A DNA stretch of 64,000 nucleotides, taken from Pseudobutyrivibrio sp. OR37. Lineage in GTDB: Bacteria > Bacillota > Clostridia > Lachnospirales > Lachnospiraceae. The notes below the pieces were generated by a model. It worked only from the letters and a program-made list of their open reading frames with translations. It made no database searches and was not told the origin of the DNA. Made by a program: the position numbers and the translations under genes. The DNA is taken from contig NZ_FOQF01000004.1 in NCBI RefSeq assembly GCF_900113655.1, forward strand, positions 1 through 64,000, written 5' to 3'. Below are positions 1 to 8,764 of the stretch, piece by piece; position 1 is the stretch's first letter, and each line of letters opens with the position of its first letter.

Positions 1-170
1 ATTTTTCGGTCGCAGCTCACATGTGCAAAAAGTTTTACCGCGGTATTACATCTCCACCTGATTTAGAAACCATCATATCAAGAAATCTTGTACCCATTAG
101 ACCAGACCGACATCGTGAAAGATACCAGTCAGCAAGAATCTTTAGAGGTTTCTTATATAGAGTAGCATAA
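1..170 (+). pseudogene. 3' end of a transposase (IS4-like), cut by window edge
   Basis: An open frame runs from the window edge to TAA at 168-170 (about 55 codons). It reads as a basic, arginine-rich C-terminus with VPIRPDRHRERYQ followed by the ending FLYRVA. This kind of tail is known from IS4-type transposases of Clostridia. The 5' part lies outside the window, so whether the element is intact cannot be judged. No terminal inverted repeat was identified. The family call rests on the style of the tail only, so it is tentative. Confidence 0.4.
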
Positions 171-196
171 AAATGAAAAGTTAAAAATGTTATTTA

Positions 197-222
197 GGCA
201 GATATACAATCTGTCTTCTTTT
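197..222 (+). terminator. Small hairpin with T-rich tail after transposase remnant
   Basis: GGCAGAT and ATCTGTCT form a short stem around a small A/T loop, followed by TTCTTTT. It sits 27 bases after the transposase stop and may end that transcript. The stem is weak. Confidence 0.4.
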
Positions 223-241
223 AATGTCTAAAAAAGGAAAA

Positions 242-278
242 AACGAGATTGAAGCATATCACTTCAATCTCGTTTTCT
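242..278 (+). terminator. Rho-independent terminator (bidirectional)
   Basis: AACGAGATTGAAG (242-254) pairs perfectly with CTTCAATCTCGTT (262-274) across a 7-base loop. An A-run precedes it and a T-rich run follows, so it can work on both strands. It separates the transposase remnant from ktrB. No c-di-AMP riboswitch-like conserved core was recognised in the ktrB leader. Confidence 0.8.
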
Positions 279-426
279 TCATCGTAGCCTCCACCGCAAT
301 GTTAACTTAATGACATTGTCCAAATGGGTGACCTCATTTTTTTATTTACATTTATACATGCTTGTACTATTATTTCTTTTTGTGATACTAAAAAATCACG
401 ATTCTCTTCGATATATGGAGATGTTT

Positions 427-1791
427 ATGAAAAAGAAAAAAATATCGTCGGTACAATTGATACCATTAAGTTTCTTGTGGGCAATCATTATAGGTGCGTT
501 ACTTTTGATGCTTCCTATATCTTCTGCCACAGGGCAGTGGACAAATCCGCTGGTAGCGCTGTTTACTGCCACCACTTCTACCTGTGTTACGGGTCTTGTT
601 GTGGTAGATACCTATAGCTATTTCAGCCTATTTGGTCACATTATTATCCTGCTTATGATTCAGGTAGGTGGTCTTGGTATTATCACAGTTATTTCTATGG
701 TAATGCTCATCACCCAAAAGAAGTTTTCTTTGGGCGATAGGATGATGCTCCAGGATTCCCTGAATCTAAAAACAGATGTAGGTGTTCTAAAGATTTTGAT
801 TAGAATATCAAAGGATGTTGCTAAAATTGAATTTACGGGAGCAGCACTTTATGCCATATATTTCATTCCAAAATATGGCATTGCAAAGGGAATATGGTTC
901 TCCATTTTCCACTCCATTTCAGCCTTCTGTAATGCAGGTATAGATATTATTGGAAACAACAGTCTGATGGATTATAAATCAAATCCATTGATTATGATTA
1001 CAACCATGCTTTTAATTGTTTTAGGTGGATTAGGCTATGTAGTATGGTTTGATATGTCCGAAAAAATCAAAGCTGGCATCGTTAAGGGTTTTACACCTGT
1101 GCAGATTTTTAAAAGATTTACAGAGCATACTAAACTGGTTGTGACAGTAACTACTTTCCTGATTGTTTCCGGTGCTGTGGCATTTTTTATTGCAGAATAT
1201 AACAACCCTGGCACACTTGGTAACCTTTCGCTTTTTGATAAGGTTATTAACAGCTTTTTTGAATCAATCACTTTAAGAACTGCAGGATTTTCATCCATCC
1301 CACAGGAGAATATGACAGATTTTTCATGCGTCATATCATATACACTGATGTTCATCGGTGGCTCTCCAATCGGTACGGCAGGTGGTGTAAAAACAATTAC
1401 TATTTTCCTTGCTTTATTAAATATTATTGCCTACATCCACGATGATGATCAAAGCGTAATTTTTAATAAACGTGTTACAGATGAAAGCATGCGCAAAGCA
1501 ACTGTAATTGTTGCTGTGGCTACATTTACAATCATAGTTTTAACACTGGCATTAATCGTTACAAACCCTATCAACATTCAGGACGGACTATACGAGGTTA
1601 TCAGTGCTTCCGCTACTGTTGGATTGTCTCGCGGCCTCACTTCAAGCTTGAATAGCGTAGGACGGATTATAATAATTATTGCTATGTACCTGGGACGTAT
1701 AGGTCCTATCTCACTTGCAATTTTCTTTGCTGGCAGAAGCCATCATAAGTCAAAATGTAGATATGTAGAAGGCGAATTTTTCGTAGGATAA
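427..1791 (+). CDS. ktrB: KtrB/TrkH-type potassium uptake channel subunit
   Basis: Integral membrane, ion-conducting subunit of a Ktr K+ (Na+-coupled) uptake system, 454 aa. The protein shows the four-fold repeated membrane/pore-loop arrangement of the SKT superfamily. Pore-loop signatures include TTSTCVTGL, a second loop near HSISAFCNAG, RTAGFSS and SATVGLSRG. It ends in a short tail finishing with glycine, as KtrB proteins commonly do. The start was set at ATG 427 because GGAG (417-420) lies 6 bases upstream. Earlier in-frame starts at 310 and 421 lack a well-spaced ribosome-binding site and would add a non-conserved leader. It lies 11 bases upstream of ktrA, so the two form an operon. TrkH is an alternative name; pairing with a single-domain KtrA-like partner favours Ktr. 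Confidence 0.93.
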   Translation: MKKKKISSVQLIPLSFLWAIIIGALLLMLPISSATGQWTNPLVALFTATTSTCVTGLVVVDTYSYFSLFGHIIILLMIQVGGLGIITVISMVMLITQKKFSLGDRMMLQDSLNLKTDVGVLKILIRISKDVAKIEFTGAALYAIYFIPKYGIAKGIWFSIFHSISAFCNAGIDIIGNNSLMDYKSNPLIMITTMLLIVLGGLGYVVWFDMSEKIKAGIVKGFTPVQIFKRFTEHTKLVVTVTTFLIVSGAVAFFIAEYNNPGTLGNLSLFDKVINSFFESITLRTAGFSSIPQENMTDFSCVISYTLMFIGGSPIGTAGGVKTITIFLALLNIIAYIHDDDQSVIFNKRVTDESMRKATVIVAVATFTIIVLTLALIVTNPINIQDGLYEVISASATVGLSRGLTSSLNSVGRIIIIIAMYLGRIGPISLAIFFAGRSHHKSKCRYVEGEFFVG

Positions 1792-1802
1792 GGAGTTTAT
1801 TG

Positions 1803-2453
1803 ATGAAAAAGACAATAGCAGTTTTAGGTTTAGGTAAATATGGAATCAGTCTTGCTAAAAGCATGTACGAAATGGGCGCTGATGTTTTAGTTGTAGATAA
1901 TGATAGAGACAAGCTAAAGGATATGGACGGCTTTTGTACAGCCGCTGTTTGTGCCGATTTAACAAATGAAGATGAAGTTGAAATGCTTGGTCTTAAAAAC
2001 ATGGATATCGTAGCTGTGGCTATGGCAGGTAATCTTTCTGCAAGTATTATGTCTGTTGCCGTAGCTAAAGAAGTTGGCGTACCTCTTGTGGTAGCAAAAA
2101 GCTCATCTGACAGAATGTCATCTATTCTTAAAAAGATTGGTGCAAATAAAGTTATCGTGCCTGAGGAATACGGCGGAGAACAATCCGCTAGAATTCTTGC
2201 TTCTGATACATTCTTAGATTATTTCAAGGTAGATGATAATCTATGTATGGTAGAAATGTTGCCAATGGCCAAATGGGTTGGCAAAAATATGATTGAGTTG
2301 AATCTTCGTAAAAACTATAAAATAAACGTAATCGCTTATATGAATCATGAAACAGGTCATTGGAAGATTCTTGACCCAGCAGAACCATTGGAAGCTGAAA
2401 ACGAGCTCTTGATTGTTTTAGAGCGCGATCAGCTTCACAGAATTAATAAATAA
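1803..2453 (+). CDS. ktrA: KtrA/TrkA-type RCK potassium channel regulator
   Basis: Cytoplasmic gating subunit, 216 aa, made of one RCK_N Rossmann domain and one RCK_C domain. The N-terminus has the nucleotide-binding GLGKYG loop at about residues 9-14, an acidic VVDND strand end, and the usual AVAMAG segment. The C-terminal domain (about 135-216) is the small ligand-binding module. Such subunits bind ATP/ADP or NAD(H), often also c-di-AMP, and control the KtrB pore. AGGAG at 1791-1795 supports ATG 1803. A TTG at 1800 is possible but closer than ideal. It is the only subunit gene following ktrB, and the next gene is on the other strand. Confidence 0.92.
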   Translation: MKKTIAVLGLGKYGISLAKSMYEMGADVLVVDNDRDKLKDMDGFCTAAVCADLTNEDEVEMLGLKNMDIVAVAMAGNLSASIMSVAVAKEVGVPLVVAKSSSDRMSSILKKIGANKVIVPEEYGGEQSARILASDTFLDYFKVDDNLCMVEMLPMAKWVGKNMIELNLRKNYKINVIAYMNHETGHWKILDPAEPLEAENELLIVLERDQLHRINK

Positions 2454-2464
2454 ACTTCCAAAGC

Positions 2465-2860
2465 TTACTGGAAAATATGTATGATGACACCTTCTGGTGA
2501 CCCTTCTACAGTTCCAGTAAGCTTTTCTTTTTCCAAATACTTAAGGGCATCGCTATCGGTAAGTATGCATGGACTAGTGACCATCTGGCCATCTGATTGA
2601 ATTTCCCCATTATTTTCAATGAAAATACGGCAGCTCTTGCCTGTGTAATCCACACCTTCCATGATGTATCTGGCAGAAAGCTTTACAAGACCATCCTCCC
2701 CCAAGCGCTGTGTATCTACCCCGCCAGGAAGGATTTTGCCTTTGAAATTATCGCACTCACATTCACCATCAAACAAAATCATGGTAGCACCGTTAATGCC
2801 ACCCTTTACCTCTAAAGCTTCCTTAATTCGAACCTGTACTGTAAAAACCTCTGTTGCCAT
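2465..2860 (-). CDS. DUF3237-like small beta-rich protein
   Basis: 131-aa cytoplasmic protein with no signal peptide. It resembles the DUF3237 family: an N-terminal beta strand, a GGINGATMILFDGECECDNF segment, a characteristic KILPGGVD turn at about residues 42-49, and a later LSARYIMEG strand. DUF3237 proteins are predicted beta-barrels without an established reaction. A GGAGAGGG ribosome-binding site lies upstream of ATG 2860. It is downstream of, and co-oriented with, a MATE exporter gene 25 bases away, so co-transcription is possible. It ends 11 bases from the convergent ktrA stop. No catalytic residues can be assigned. Confidence 0.6.
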   Translation of the reverse strand: MATEVFTVQVRIKEALEVKGGINGATMILFDGECECDNFKGKILPGGVDTQRLGEDGLVKLSARYIMEGVDYTGKSCRIFIENNGEIQSDGQMVTSPCILTDSDALKYLEKEKLTGTVEGSPEGVIIHIFQ

Positions 2861-2885
2861 TATTCCCTCTCCTATCTAGTTAATT

Positions 2886-4235
2886 TTATCTAGTCAAATC
2901 CTTTACCCACTTATATCTCTTATAGTGGAAAAATACCCAAGGCAGCTTGCCCACCTCGTCAACGCAGGTGCAGGCATATACTGCAAGCACCGGCCATTTA
3001 AATACAAATGCTCCCAAAAGTGCAAGTGGCACTGCGATACACCACATACTAACAGCAAGGCTATACACATCAAAAAGTGTGTCTCCACCAGATGCAAATA
3101 CACCATTGATAATTACTGTATTGATAGCACGACCAATCATGTAAAAGGACATTATTACCATCATACCAATCAGGTATCTCTTAGCAGGCGGTGTAAGTAT
3201 CATAAAGCTGGTAACAAGTGGAGTAACCAGTAAAATCACAGCTGTAGAAAACAAGCCTACATACACGGATAATCTGGCTATTCTACCGCCATATAGCTTG
3301 CCCTTTGCCAAGTCGCCTGAGCCTAGCTCATTTCCAACAATAATACCTCCTGCGGCGCTGATACCATCACATAGGCAGCACATCAAATCTCGCACTACTG
3401 CCGCTACAGAATTGGCCGCAGCTGCATCTGTCCCCAGATGGCCCATGATAGCTGTATATGAAGTAAAGCCCACACCCCAGAACATAGCAGCTCCAGCAAG
3501 TGGCATACCACATTTAATATAGTCCTTGGCAAGCAGTCTATCTCTTGCCAACAAATCGCCTAAGGATGGGTGGATGAAGTCCTTCTGATAAGAAGATATA
3601 ACTGCCCAACCCAGCTCTATAATTCTAGCAAGCAATGTTGCAAGAGCTGCACCATTTGCCCCCATTGCAGGAAGGCCCAAAAATCCAAATATGAATATAG
3701 CATTTAAAATAATATTTATGATTACAGCACCAGAGCTAATGAAAGCACATCTATCTGCATGGTCAGTAACACGCATCATGCCTAAGAAGCACTGGGAAAA
3801 GCCTGTAAGTAGATATGACCAGCCTGCAATTCTTAAATAGCCTGCCCCAATTCTGATAAGCTCTGAATCGCTGGCAAAAATCAGCATCAGCTGATTAGAA
3901 AAGCCTACGCAAAGAACGCACACAAATAAAGATATAACAGAGGCAATTCTAAGGCTCATACCAAATATCTTATGAATGGCCTGCTTGTCCCCTTTGCCCC
4001 AATACTGAGCACCTAATATTGCTATTGAGCCTGTTACAGCGCAAAGCATCATGTTTTGTATAAACTGAATCTGTGTGGCTAGGGATACTGCTGCCATAGA
4101 ATTCTGTTCTACCCTACCTAGCATAACGGCGTCACTGGCTGCTACAAGAGCGAGCATCAGTGCTTGAAAAGCCAATGGCAATGTCAGATTAACTAATCGT
4201 TTTAAAAAGGCCTTATCTTCAAATAATTTTCCCAT
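2886..4235 (-). CDS. MATE family multidrug/metabolite exporter
   Basis: 449-aa inner-membrane antiporter with about 12 hydrophobic helices arranged as two homologous halves. It starts with a short cytoplasmic segment followed by LTLPLAFQALMLALVAASDAVMLGRV, the usual helix-1 signature with an acidic residue. MATE proteins extrude cationic compounds in exchange for Na+ or H+; the substrate here cannot be read from sequence. GAGG seven bases upstream supports ATG 4235. The second MATE gene at 4820-6142 is only distantly similar by eye, so this is not a recent duplication. A 120-aa gene with its own terminator lies directly upstream, so this gene probably has its own promoter in 4236-4300. Confidence 0.9.
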   Translation of the reverse strand: MGKLFEDKAFLKRLVNLTLPLAFQALMLALVAASDAVMLGRVEQNSMAAVSLATQIQFIQNMMLCAVTGSIAILGAQYWGKGDKQAIHKIFGMSLRIASVISLFVCVLCVGFSNQLMLIFASDSELIRIGAGYLRIAGWSYLLTGFSQCFLGMMRVTDHADRCAFISSGAVIINIILNAIFIFGFLGLPAMGANGAALATLLARIIELGWAVISSYQKDFIHPSLGDLLARDRLLAKDYIKCGMPLAGAAMFWGVGFTSYTAIMGHLGTDAAAANSVAAVVRDLMCCLCDGISAAGGIIVGNELGSGDLAKGKLYGGRIARLSVYVGLFSTAVILLVTPLVTSFMILTPPAKRYLIGMMVIMSFYMIGRAINTVIINGVFASGGDTLFDVYSLAVSMWCIAVPLALLGAFVFKWPVLAVYACTCVDEVGKLPWVFFHYKRYKWVKDLTR

Positions 4236-4301
4236 GTATATTCCTCATTTTTTCATAATATAACCATTAAAAATCATATCATTACAATAGCAAATAAAAA
4301 A

Positions 4302-4336
4302 GCCCTAACGACTAGAAATATCTAATCGCTAGGACC
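4302..4336 (-). terminator. Rho-independent terminator after the 120-aa gene
   Basis: On the minus strand a roughly 13-bp imperfect stem (arms 4303-4315 and 4322-4334) is followed by a run of T (A-run at 4295-4301 on the plus strand). It lies 18 bases after the stop of the 4355-4717 gene. Confidence 0.75.
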
Positions 4337-4354
4337 TCAAATCGAAATAAATAA

Positions 4355-4717
4355 TTAAGAATATAATCTCTTAACGTTGCTCTCAACAACATCATCTGCC
4401 TTGATTTCAAATTCGCCATTAAGGAATGCCTGAAGCTGCCCCTTTGTATTGATAGCCTTGCCATTTACAAGAATAATAAAAGGCTTTTGTCCATCAGCAT
4501 TTAATGTCATTCTATAATCAACTCTATCAAGTGCATACTCGATTCCCATTTGATAAGAATCAAAATAGCAACGTGAATTTCCAAGTGTATGGTCAGATGT
4601 AATCCAATATTCTTCAACAACATTAATATTTGGTTCGATCTGGCTCATTTTCACAAATTTCTCATCACATTCTTCTCTTAATAATCTGTACTCTTTATTA
4701 AGTGTTGTAAGTTCCAT
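4355..4717 (-). CDS. Hypothetical 120-aa cytoplasmic protein
   Basis: Family not recognised. The 120-residue protein has a charged N-terminal helix (residues 1-30, rich in Glu/Lys/Arg) and a mixed alpha/beta remainder with two aromatic-rich strands around YWITSDHTLG and CYFDSYQMGIEYAL. It has no signal peptide, membrane segment or Cys pair. GAGGTG six bases upstream supports ATG 4717, and a clear terminator follows at 4302-4336. It is therefore a well-formed monocistronic gene between two MATE exporter genes. Codon use looks like its neighbours. It is probably a real gene, but no function can be offered. Confidence 0.6.
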   Translation of the reverse strand: MELTTLNKEYRLLREECDEKFVKMSQIEPNINVVEEYWITSDHTLGNSRCYFDSYQMGIEYALDRVDYRMTLNADGQKPFIILVNGKAINTKGQLQAFLNGEFEIKADDVVESNVKRLYS

Positions 4718-4819
4718 TCTTCACCTCATATTAAAACCAATTACCATAAAACCAATTGCACTTTATCACGCGATTAGTTATATGTCAACACTTAATTTGA
4801 TTATTTCACATTTTTGTAA

Positions 4820-6142
4820 CTATTTTCTCCACAGTCTGCCTAATGGTGCTGTTAAAAAGATAGCCTTAAGCACATTATCTGCAATCATGCATGTCCACAC
4901 ATACACCAAGCCCTGATTAAAGAAATGGATGCCTACGTAGGTAGCAAGAATTCTAACCAGCCACATTCCCACAAACTCAACTACAAATGGATACCTGGTC
5001 TTGCCTAGTCCATAATAAATACCCTCTGAAATAATATACATTCCAAAGAAAGGCTCGGAGAAGGCTACCATTTTCAGTACCTTCGCCCCAAGAGTAATAA
5101 CCTCTGGATCAGAAGTAAAGAAGCCCATAAGTGGTGTTGCAAACAGGAATAAAAGTATTCCACTGAGAGTCATAACAGCAAGTGTGCAAATAACACTGCT
5201 TACACATACAGAATGATATTTCTCGTGATTCTGCTCACCGTAAGCGATTCCTACCATGGTGTTAGCAGCAGATTTAAAACCATAGCCACCGATATAGAAA
5301 AGCTCTTCAGCGCCAACAGCTATACTGTGGGCTGCAAAGATAATAGTTCCCATATGTGACACAAGCCCTGCAAAAACAACATATCCTGAAGTAGAGGCTA
5401 TATTAATCAAAAGTACTGGTAAAGATAGCTTCCACATTTTTTTTGTGATATCCTTATCTGTCTTAAAAATGCTATCCTTAAATCCCAAATAAGGATTTTT
5501 GAAGAATACCATTAAGGTAAGAATTCCACCTAATGCAGCTGAAATACATGTAGCATAGGCTGCACCATCTACCCCAAGACCAAAGATGTAAATAAAGATA
5601 TAATCAAGCAATATATTTACAGCATTAATAACGATGCTAATAACCATTGGGGTTTTAGTATCCTTAGTGGCACGGATTGCAGATGCCAGAATATACTGTA
5701 CACTTTTTAAGATAATTGGAACCGATATCCAGAAGAAATATCTGGTTGCTGCTGGCCTGATTGCCTCTTCTGCGCCCATCCAGGTTGCGACAAATGGCGA
5801 AAGGGCAAGACAAATAACTTCAAGCACTGCACCTACCCCAAGGGCAAAAATAAGACTTTGCTTTGCCACCTGTTTTATCTGGCCATCCTCTCCAGAGCCG
5901 ATAGCCTGGGCAATAAGTGTCATGGCGGCAACACCAAAAGCATAAGGCATGCTGCCAATCAACCATGTGATAGTGGTAGATGTCGATACCGCGGCTGTAG
6001 CATCAGCTCCAAGGCGGCCTACCATAGCAGTATCCACGTATTGCATCAAAACCGACAAAATCTGTTCCAGCATAGTAGGTACAGCTACAACAACTACGCT
6101 CCAAAATACACTGTTATTTTTAATGTTACTCCTTGTTATCAT
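4820..6142 (-). CDS. MATE family efflux transporter
   Basis: About 440-aa membrane protein with 12 predicted helices in two halves. The first helix contains VPTMLEQILSVLMQYVDTAMVGRLG, the standard MATE N-terminal signature (MVGRLG), followed by an ATAAVSTSTTI helix. It belongs to the NorM/DinF-like class that exports drugs or metabolites using Na+ or H+; the substrate is unknown. The start is uncertain. ATG 6142 overlaps the end of the upstream J-domain gene by 17 bases and has AAGG nearby. A longer frame opens at 6196 but would lie fully inside the upstream gene. An AAGGAG occurs just inside the coding region at 6131-6136. The overlap suggests translational coupling with the J-domain gene. 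Confidence 0.88.
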   Translation of the reverse strand: MITRSNIKNNSVFWSVVVVAVPTMLEQILSVLMQYVDTAMVGRLGADATAAVSTSTTITWLIGSMPYAFGVAAMTLIAQAIGSGEDGQIKQVAKQSLIFALGVGAVLEVICLALSPFVATWMGAEEAIRPAATRYFFWISVPIILKSVQYILASAIRATKDTKTPMVISIVINAVNILLDYIFIYIFGLGVDGAAYATCISAALGGILTLMVFFKNPYLGFKDSIFKTDKDITKKMWKLSLPVLLINIASTSGYVVFAGLVSHMGTIIFAAHSIAVGAEELFYIGGYGFKSAANTMVGIAYGEQNHEKYHSVCVSSVICTLAVMTLSGILLFLFATPLMGFFTSDPEVITLGAKVLKMVAFSEPFFGMYIISEGIYYGLGKTRYPFVVEFVGMWLVRILATYVGIHFFNQGLVYVWTCMIADNVLKAIFLTAPLGRLWRK

Positions 6143-6596
6143 CCCAATCCTTTTCCATTCCATTAGCCCAAACCATGGACTGGATTGCCCTTGCAACCCT
6201 TATGGCATCTATAGCCTCCATGGCACGTTTATAATCTGCCTCCTGCTTTTCATACATGGCAGAAAAATCCTTTTGCTTCTGTTCAAACTCCTGCTTGCGG
6301 CGTTCCTTAGCCTCCTTGGCCTTTTTCTGAAAGGCTGCATAATCTGCGTTGGACGCGGTGTTACGCTTGCTTGTTTTTCCTACAACACGACTGTGAGTAA
6401 GAACCGCACCACCATTATCCTTGCACAAAAACTGATATGCCTCTGTGATACGATTGTAAATGGTGGCATCTGCATTTCCTGTCACATCAGGATGGCATTT
6501 CTTTACCAAATCCTTATAAGCATTCTTTATCTGCACTTGACTGGCATTTGGGCCTAACCCAAGAGCCATCAGCGCTTCATGCCTTGTTTTAATCAT
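6126..6596 (-). CDS. J-domain protein (DnaJ-like co-chaperone)
   Basis: 156-aa cytoplasmic protein. Residues 7-62 form a J-domain: ALMALGLGPNASQVQIKNAY begins helices I-II, followed by the invariant HPD tripeptide in KKCHPDVTG, then helix III (YNRITEAYQFL). J-domains stimulate the ATPase of DnaK. The remainder (about 85-156) is a long charged helix rich in Lys/Glu/Gln, probably coiled-coil. There is no Gly/Phe region, zinc centre or C-terminal substrate domain, so this is a class C J-protein rather than DnaJ itself. It starts 4 bases inside the end of folC and overlaps the MATE gene downstream, implying an operon folC-J-protein-MATE. The client is unknown. Confidence 0.85.
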   Translation of the reverse strand: MIKTRHEALMALGLGPNASQVQIKNAYKDLVKKCHPDVTGNADATIYNRITEAYQFLCKDNGGAVLTHSRVVGKTSKRNTASNADYAAFQKKAKEAKERRKQEFEQKQKDFSAMYEKQEADYKRAMEAIDAIRVARAIQSMVWANGMEKDWDDNKE

Positions 6597-7795
6597 AACT
6601 CCCTCAATACTTCTCCAACAAAATACAATGAACCGAAAGCTATTATCTTTTCTTTATACCCCTTAGCCTGTTCTAAAGCCTCATCAAAGGAGCTGCAGGC
6701 CTTTGCCTCACATCCTAGGGATGCAATGCTTGAAGCCAGTTCCCTAGCCTGTAAAGCTCTGGCAGAATCTACTGTTACGGTAAAAATACGAGCTGCCTTT
6801 GGGGCAATGATTCTTGCCATTTCCAAATAATCCTTATCTGCCATTACTGCCATTATAAATGAAAAATGCTCATTTGAAAATTCGGCATCCAGACTATCAT
6901 ATAATGCCTGCACACCAGAAGGATTGTGAGCGCCATCCACCATAACAAATGGCTCCTTTGAAAGGATTTGCATACGCCCTGGCCAAACAGCCTGCGCCAA
7001 GCCCTTGTTGATAATATCCTGGCTTATGCCCTCATTTAAGAAGTGAATAATCTCTTCGGCAACAGCAGCATTTCGCTTTTGATATTTTCCAAATAGGCCC
7101 AATTTTTTATCCTCTGAAACCTGTCCTGCCACTACATAATCGCAGCCTAGCTGATTGCATTTATCCACGATTACCTGCTGGGCTTCCTGTGGCATTCGCC
7201 CAATCACTACAGGAACCCCTGGCTTTATGATACCTGCCTTTTCTCCTGCTATGGCCTCTACAGTGTTTCCAAGATACTGAGTGTGCTCCAATCCAATAGA
7301 GGTGATAGCGCAAACCCTAGGCGCCTGAGCCAGCCCATTAGTTGAATCCTTGGCACCACCCAGACCTGTCTCTAAAACTATGTATTTAACGCCCTGCTCC
7401 TTGAAATATAGCAAAGCCATAACCAGCCAGTAATCAAACATGGTTGGCTCTAAATCCAGCTGAATGTCCAGCAGATATGAGCCAAGACGAGCTACATCCT
7501 CCCTGCTAATCTGCTTCCCATCTACCACGATTCTTTCCGTGTAATCAATAAGATGTGGCGATGTAAAAAGTCCTACCTTAAATGGCTCTTTAGACGCAAA
7601 AGAAGCAGCCTGCAAGATACTACTTACAAAAGCTGCTACTGACCCTTTGCCATTGGTACCAGCTATGTGGAGGATATTCATATCCATTTCAGGATGTCCC
7701 AGCTTTTCTAGGAATTCCACTGTAACATCCCTTCCACATGCCTTACCAAAACGGCGCTTATTATCGATTGTATTAACTACCTGTTCGTATGTCAT
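6593..7795 (-). CDS. folC: Folylpolyglutamate synthase / dihydrofolate synthase
   Basis: 400-aa Mur-ligase-family enzyme that adds glutamate to folates with ATP, and in many bacteria also makes dihydrofolate from dihydropteroate. Visible features are the P-loop AGTNGKGSVAAF at about residues 45-56, TSPHLIDYTERIVVDG (the folate-binding loop region), ETGLGGAKDSTN, and the C-terminal MVDGAHNP segment typical of FolC. Length fits the family. The start at ATG 7795 has no obvious ribosome-binding site, and the degV stop is 9 bases upstream, so translation may be coupled. A shorter start is not supported because the N-terminal helix is conserved. It heads a set overlapping the J-domain gene. Confidence 0.92.
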   Translation of the reverse strand: MTYEQVVNTIDNKRRFGKACGRDVTVEFLEKLGHPEMDMNILHIAGTNGKGSVAAFVSSILQAASFASKEPFKVGLFTSPHLIDYTERIVVDGKQISREDVARLGSYLLDIQLDLEPTMFDYWLVMALLYFKEQGVKYIVLETGLGGAKDSTNGLAQAPRVCAITSIGLEHTQYLGNTVEAIAGEKAGIIKPGVPVVIGRMPQEAQQVIVDKCNQLGCDYVVAGQVSEDKKLGLFGKYQKRNAAVAEEIIHFLNEGISQDIINKGLAQAVWPGRMQILSKEPFVMVDGAHNPSGVQALYDSLDAEFSNEHFSFIMAVMADKDYLEMARIIAPKAARIFTVTVDSARALQARELASSIASLGCEAKACSSFDEALEQAKGYKEKIIAFGSLYFVGEVLREL

Positions 7796-7804
7796 TATTG
7801 TTAT

Positions 7805-8641
7805 TTAGACCACAAGAATAACTCCACCATCATTAGCATACATGGTGCTGACGCCCCTCATATCCACAATGAAGATATCCTTAAATGTGGCCAACGACTC
7901 CATTTTTTTCTTTAATGATAGAGCACGTTCAGGACAGTTGCAATGAGAAATTGCAACAATTTTATTCTCACAATTGGTAGTGACATCCATAACGCACTTT
8001 GTCATTTTATCTATAGCCTGATTCATGCCACGGCCCTTGGCAAGCTGCTGAATATAACCGATTTCTGTAGAACCCATAACAGGCTTAATGTTAAGAGTTT
8101 CGGCGATGGCAGCCTTAAGGCCTGATAATCTTCCAGACTTTCTAAATGTCTCAAGTGTTTCAAGTACAAAGAATGTGTGCTGTCCCTCAATATAAGCATC
8201 AACAGTCTCAATTACCTGTTCAAAGGACATACCTGCCTCTTCACATTCTGCAATCTTCATAGCTATAAGTGTTTCGCCTATAGAAGCAGATTTAGAATCA
8301 AATACGTGGATGTTCTTTGATTCATCATCTTCTTCAAATAAATCCTTTGCAAGACATGCACTATTATATGAACCAGAAAGCTGTGATGACAATGTAACTA
8401 AATAAATATTATCTGCATCACATTCCATTTCAACCATGTAAGCATTAGGTGATGGGCATGCAGATTTAGGTGCATTAGGGCTAGCTGCGACTGCTTTAAT
8501 GAAGCTGGCCTGATCGAAGGTTTCATCATCAACTATCTGAGCATCATCAATCTCAAGCGTAAGAGGGACATTAACAAAATGACCATCATTTTTCATTTCC
8601 TCTGTGAGCTCGCCACAACTATCTATAATGATTTTATACAT
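7805..8641 (-). CDS. DegV family fatty-acid-binding protein
   Basis: 278-aa cytoplasmic protein of the DegV family. These proteins bind a long-chain fatty acid in a cleft and act as FakB-type partners of fatty acid kinase or as related lipid carriers. It begins IIIDSCGELTEEM, followed by VPLTLEIDD, a TSxP-like region (SACPSPNAYM), LSSQLSGSYNSA and the ETLETFRKSGRLSG segment near residue 170, all typical. The start was placed at ATG 8641 because GAGG lies 6 bases upstream; the longer frame to 8683 adds an unconserved 14 residues spanning a palindrome. That palindrome (8657-8670) overlaps the ribosome-binding region and may be an operator. No fakA is in the window. Confidence 0.88.
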   Translation of the reverse strand: MYKIIIDSCGELTEEMKNDGHFVNVPLTLEIDDAQIVDDETFDQASFIKAVAASPNAPKSACPSPNAYMVEMECDADNIYLVTLSSQLSGSYNSACLAKDLFEEDDESKNIHVFDSKSASIGETLIAMKIAECEEAGMSFEQVIETVDAYIEGQHTFFVLETLETFRKSGRLSGLKAAIAETLNIKPVMGSTEIGYIQQLAKGRGMNQAIDKMTKCVMDVTTNCENKIVAISHCNCPERALSLKKKMESLATFKDIFIVDMRGVSTMYANDGGVILVV

Positions 8642-8656
8642 AATATCCTCATTCCT

Positions 8657-8670
8657 CCCAAACGTTTGGG
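8657..8670. promoter_or_regulatory. 14-bp perfect palindrome, LacI-type operator candidate
   Basis: CCCAAACGTTTGGG is a perfect palindrome with the central AAACGTTT core common to LacI/GalR operators. It ends 15 bases before the degV ATG, next to its ribosome-binding site. Repression of degV is inferred, not shown. Confidence 0.45.
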
Positions 8671-8764
8671 TTATTTGATACATGTATTATAGCACCCACT
8701 ACTCTCCACGTAAATAGTTTTTATTAATCCATCATGTAGTTTTTAAAACCACATGCAATATTTA

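Noticed and set aside
171-426. c-di-AMP (ydaO-type) riboswitch upstream of ktrB
   Set aside because: The region is short, AT-rich and holds only two terminator-like hairpins; the conserved GC-rich riboswitch core is not visible.
1035-1355. Antisense open frames inside ktrB, hypD, oppA and other genes
   Set aside because: They lie opposite clear protein families, lack ribosome-binding sites and show no recognisable domains, so they are shadow frames.
2886-6142. Two MATE exporter genes close together as a recent tandem duplication
   Set aside because: The two proteins differ along their whole length beyond family signatures, and an unrelated gene with its own terminator lies between them.
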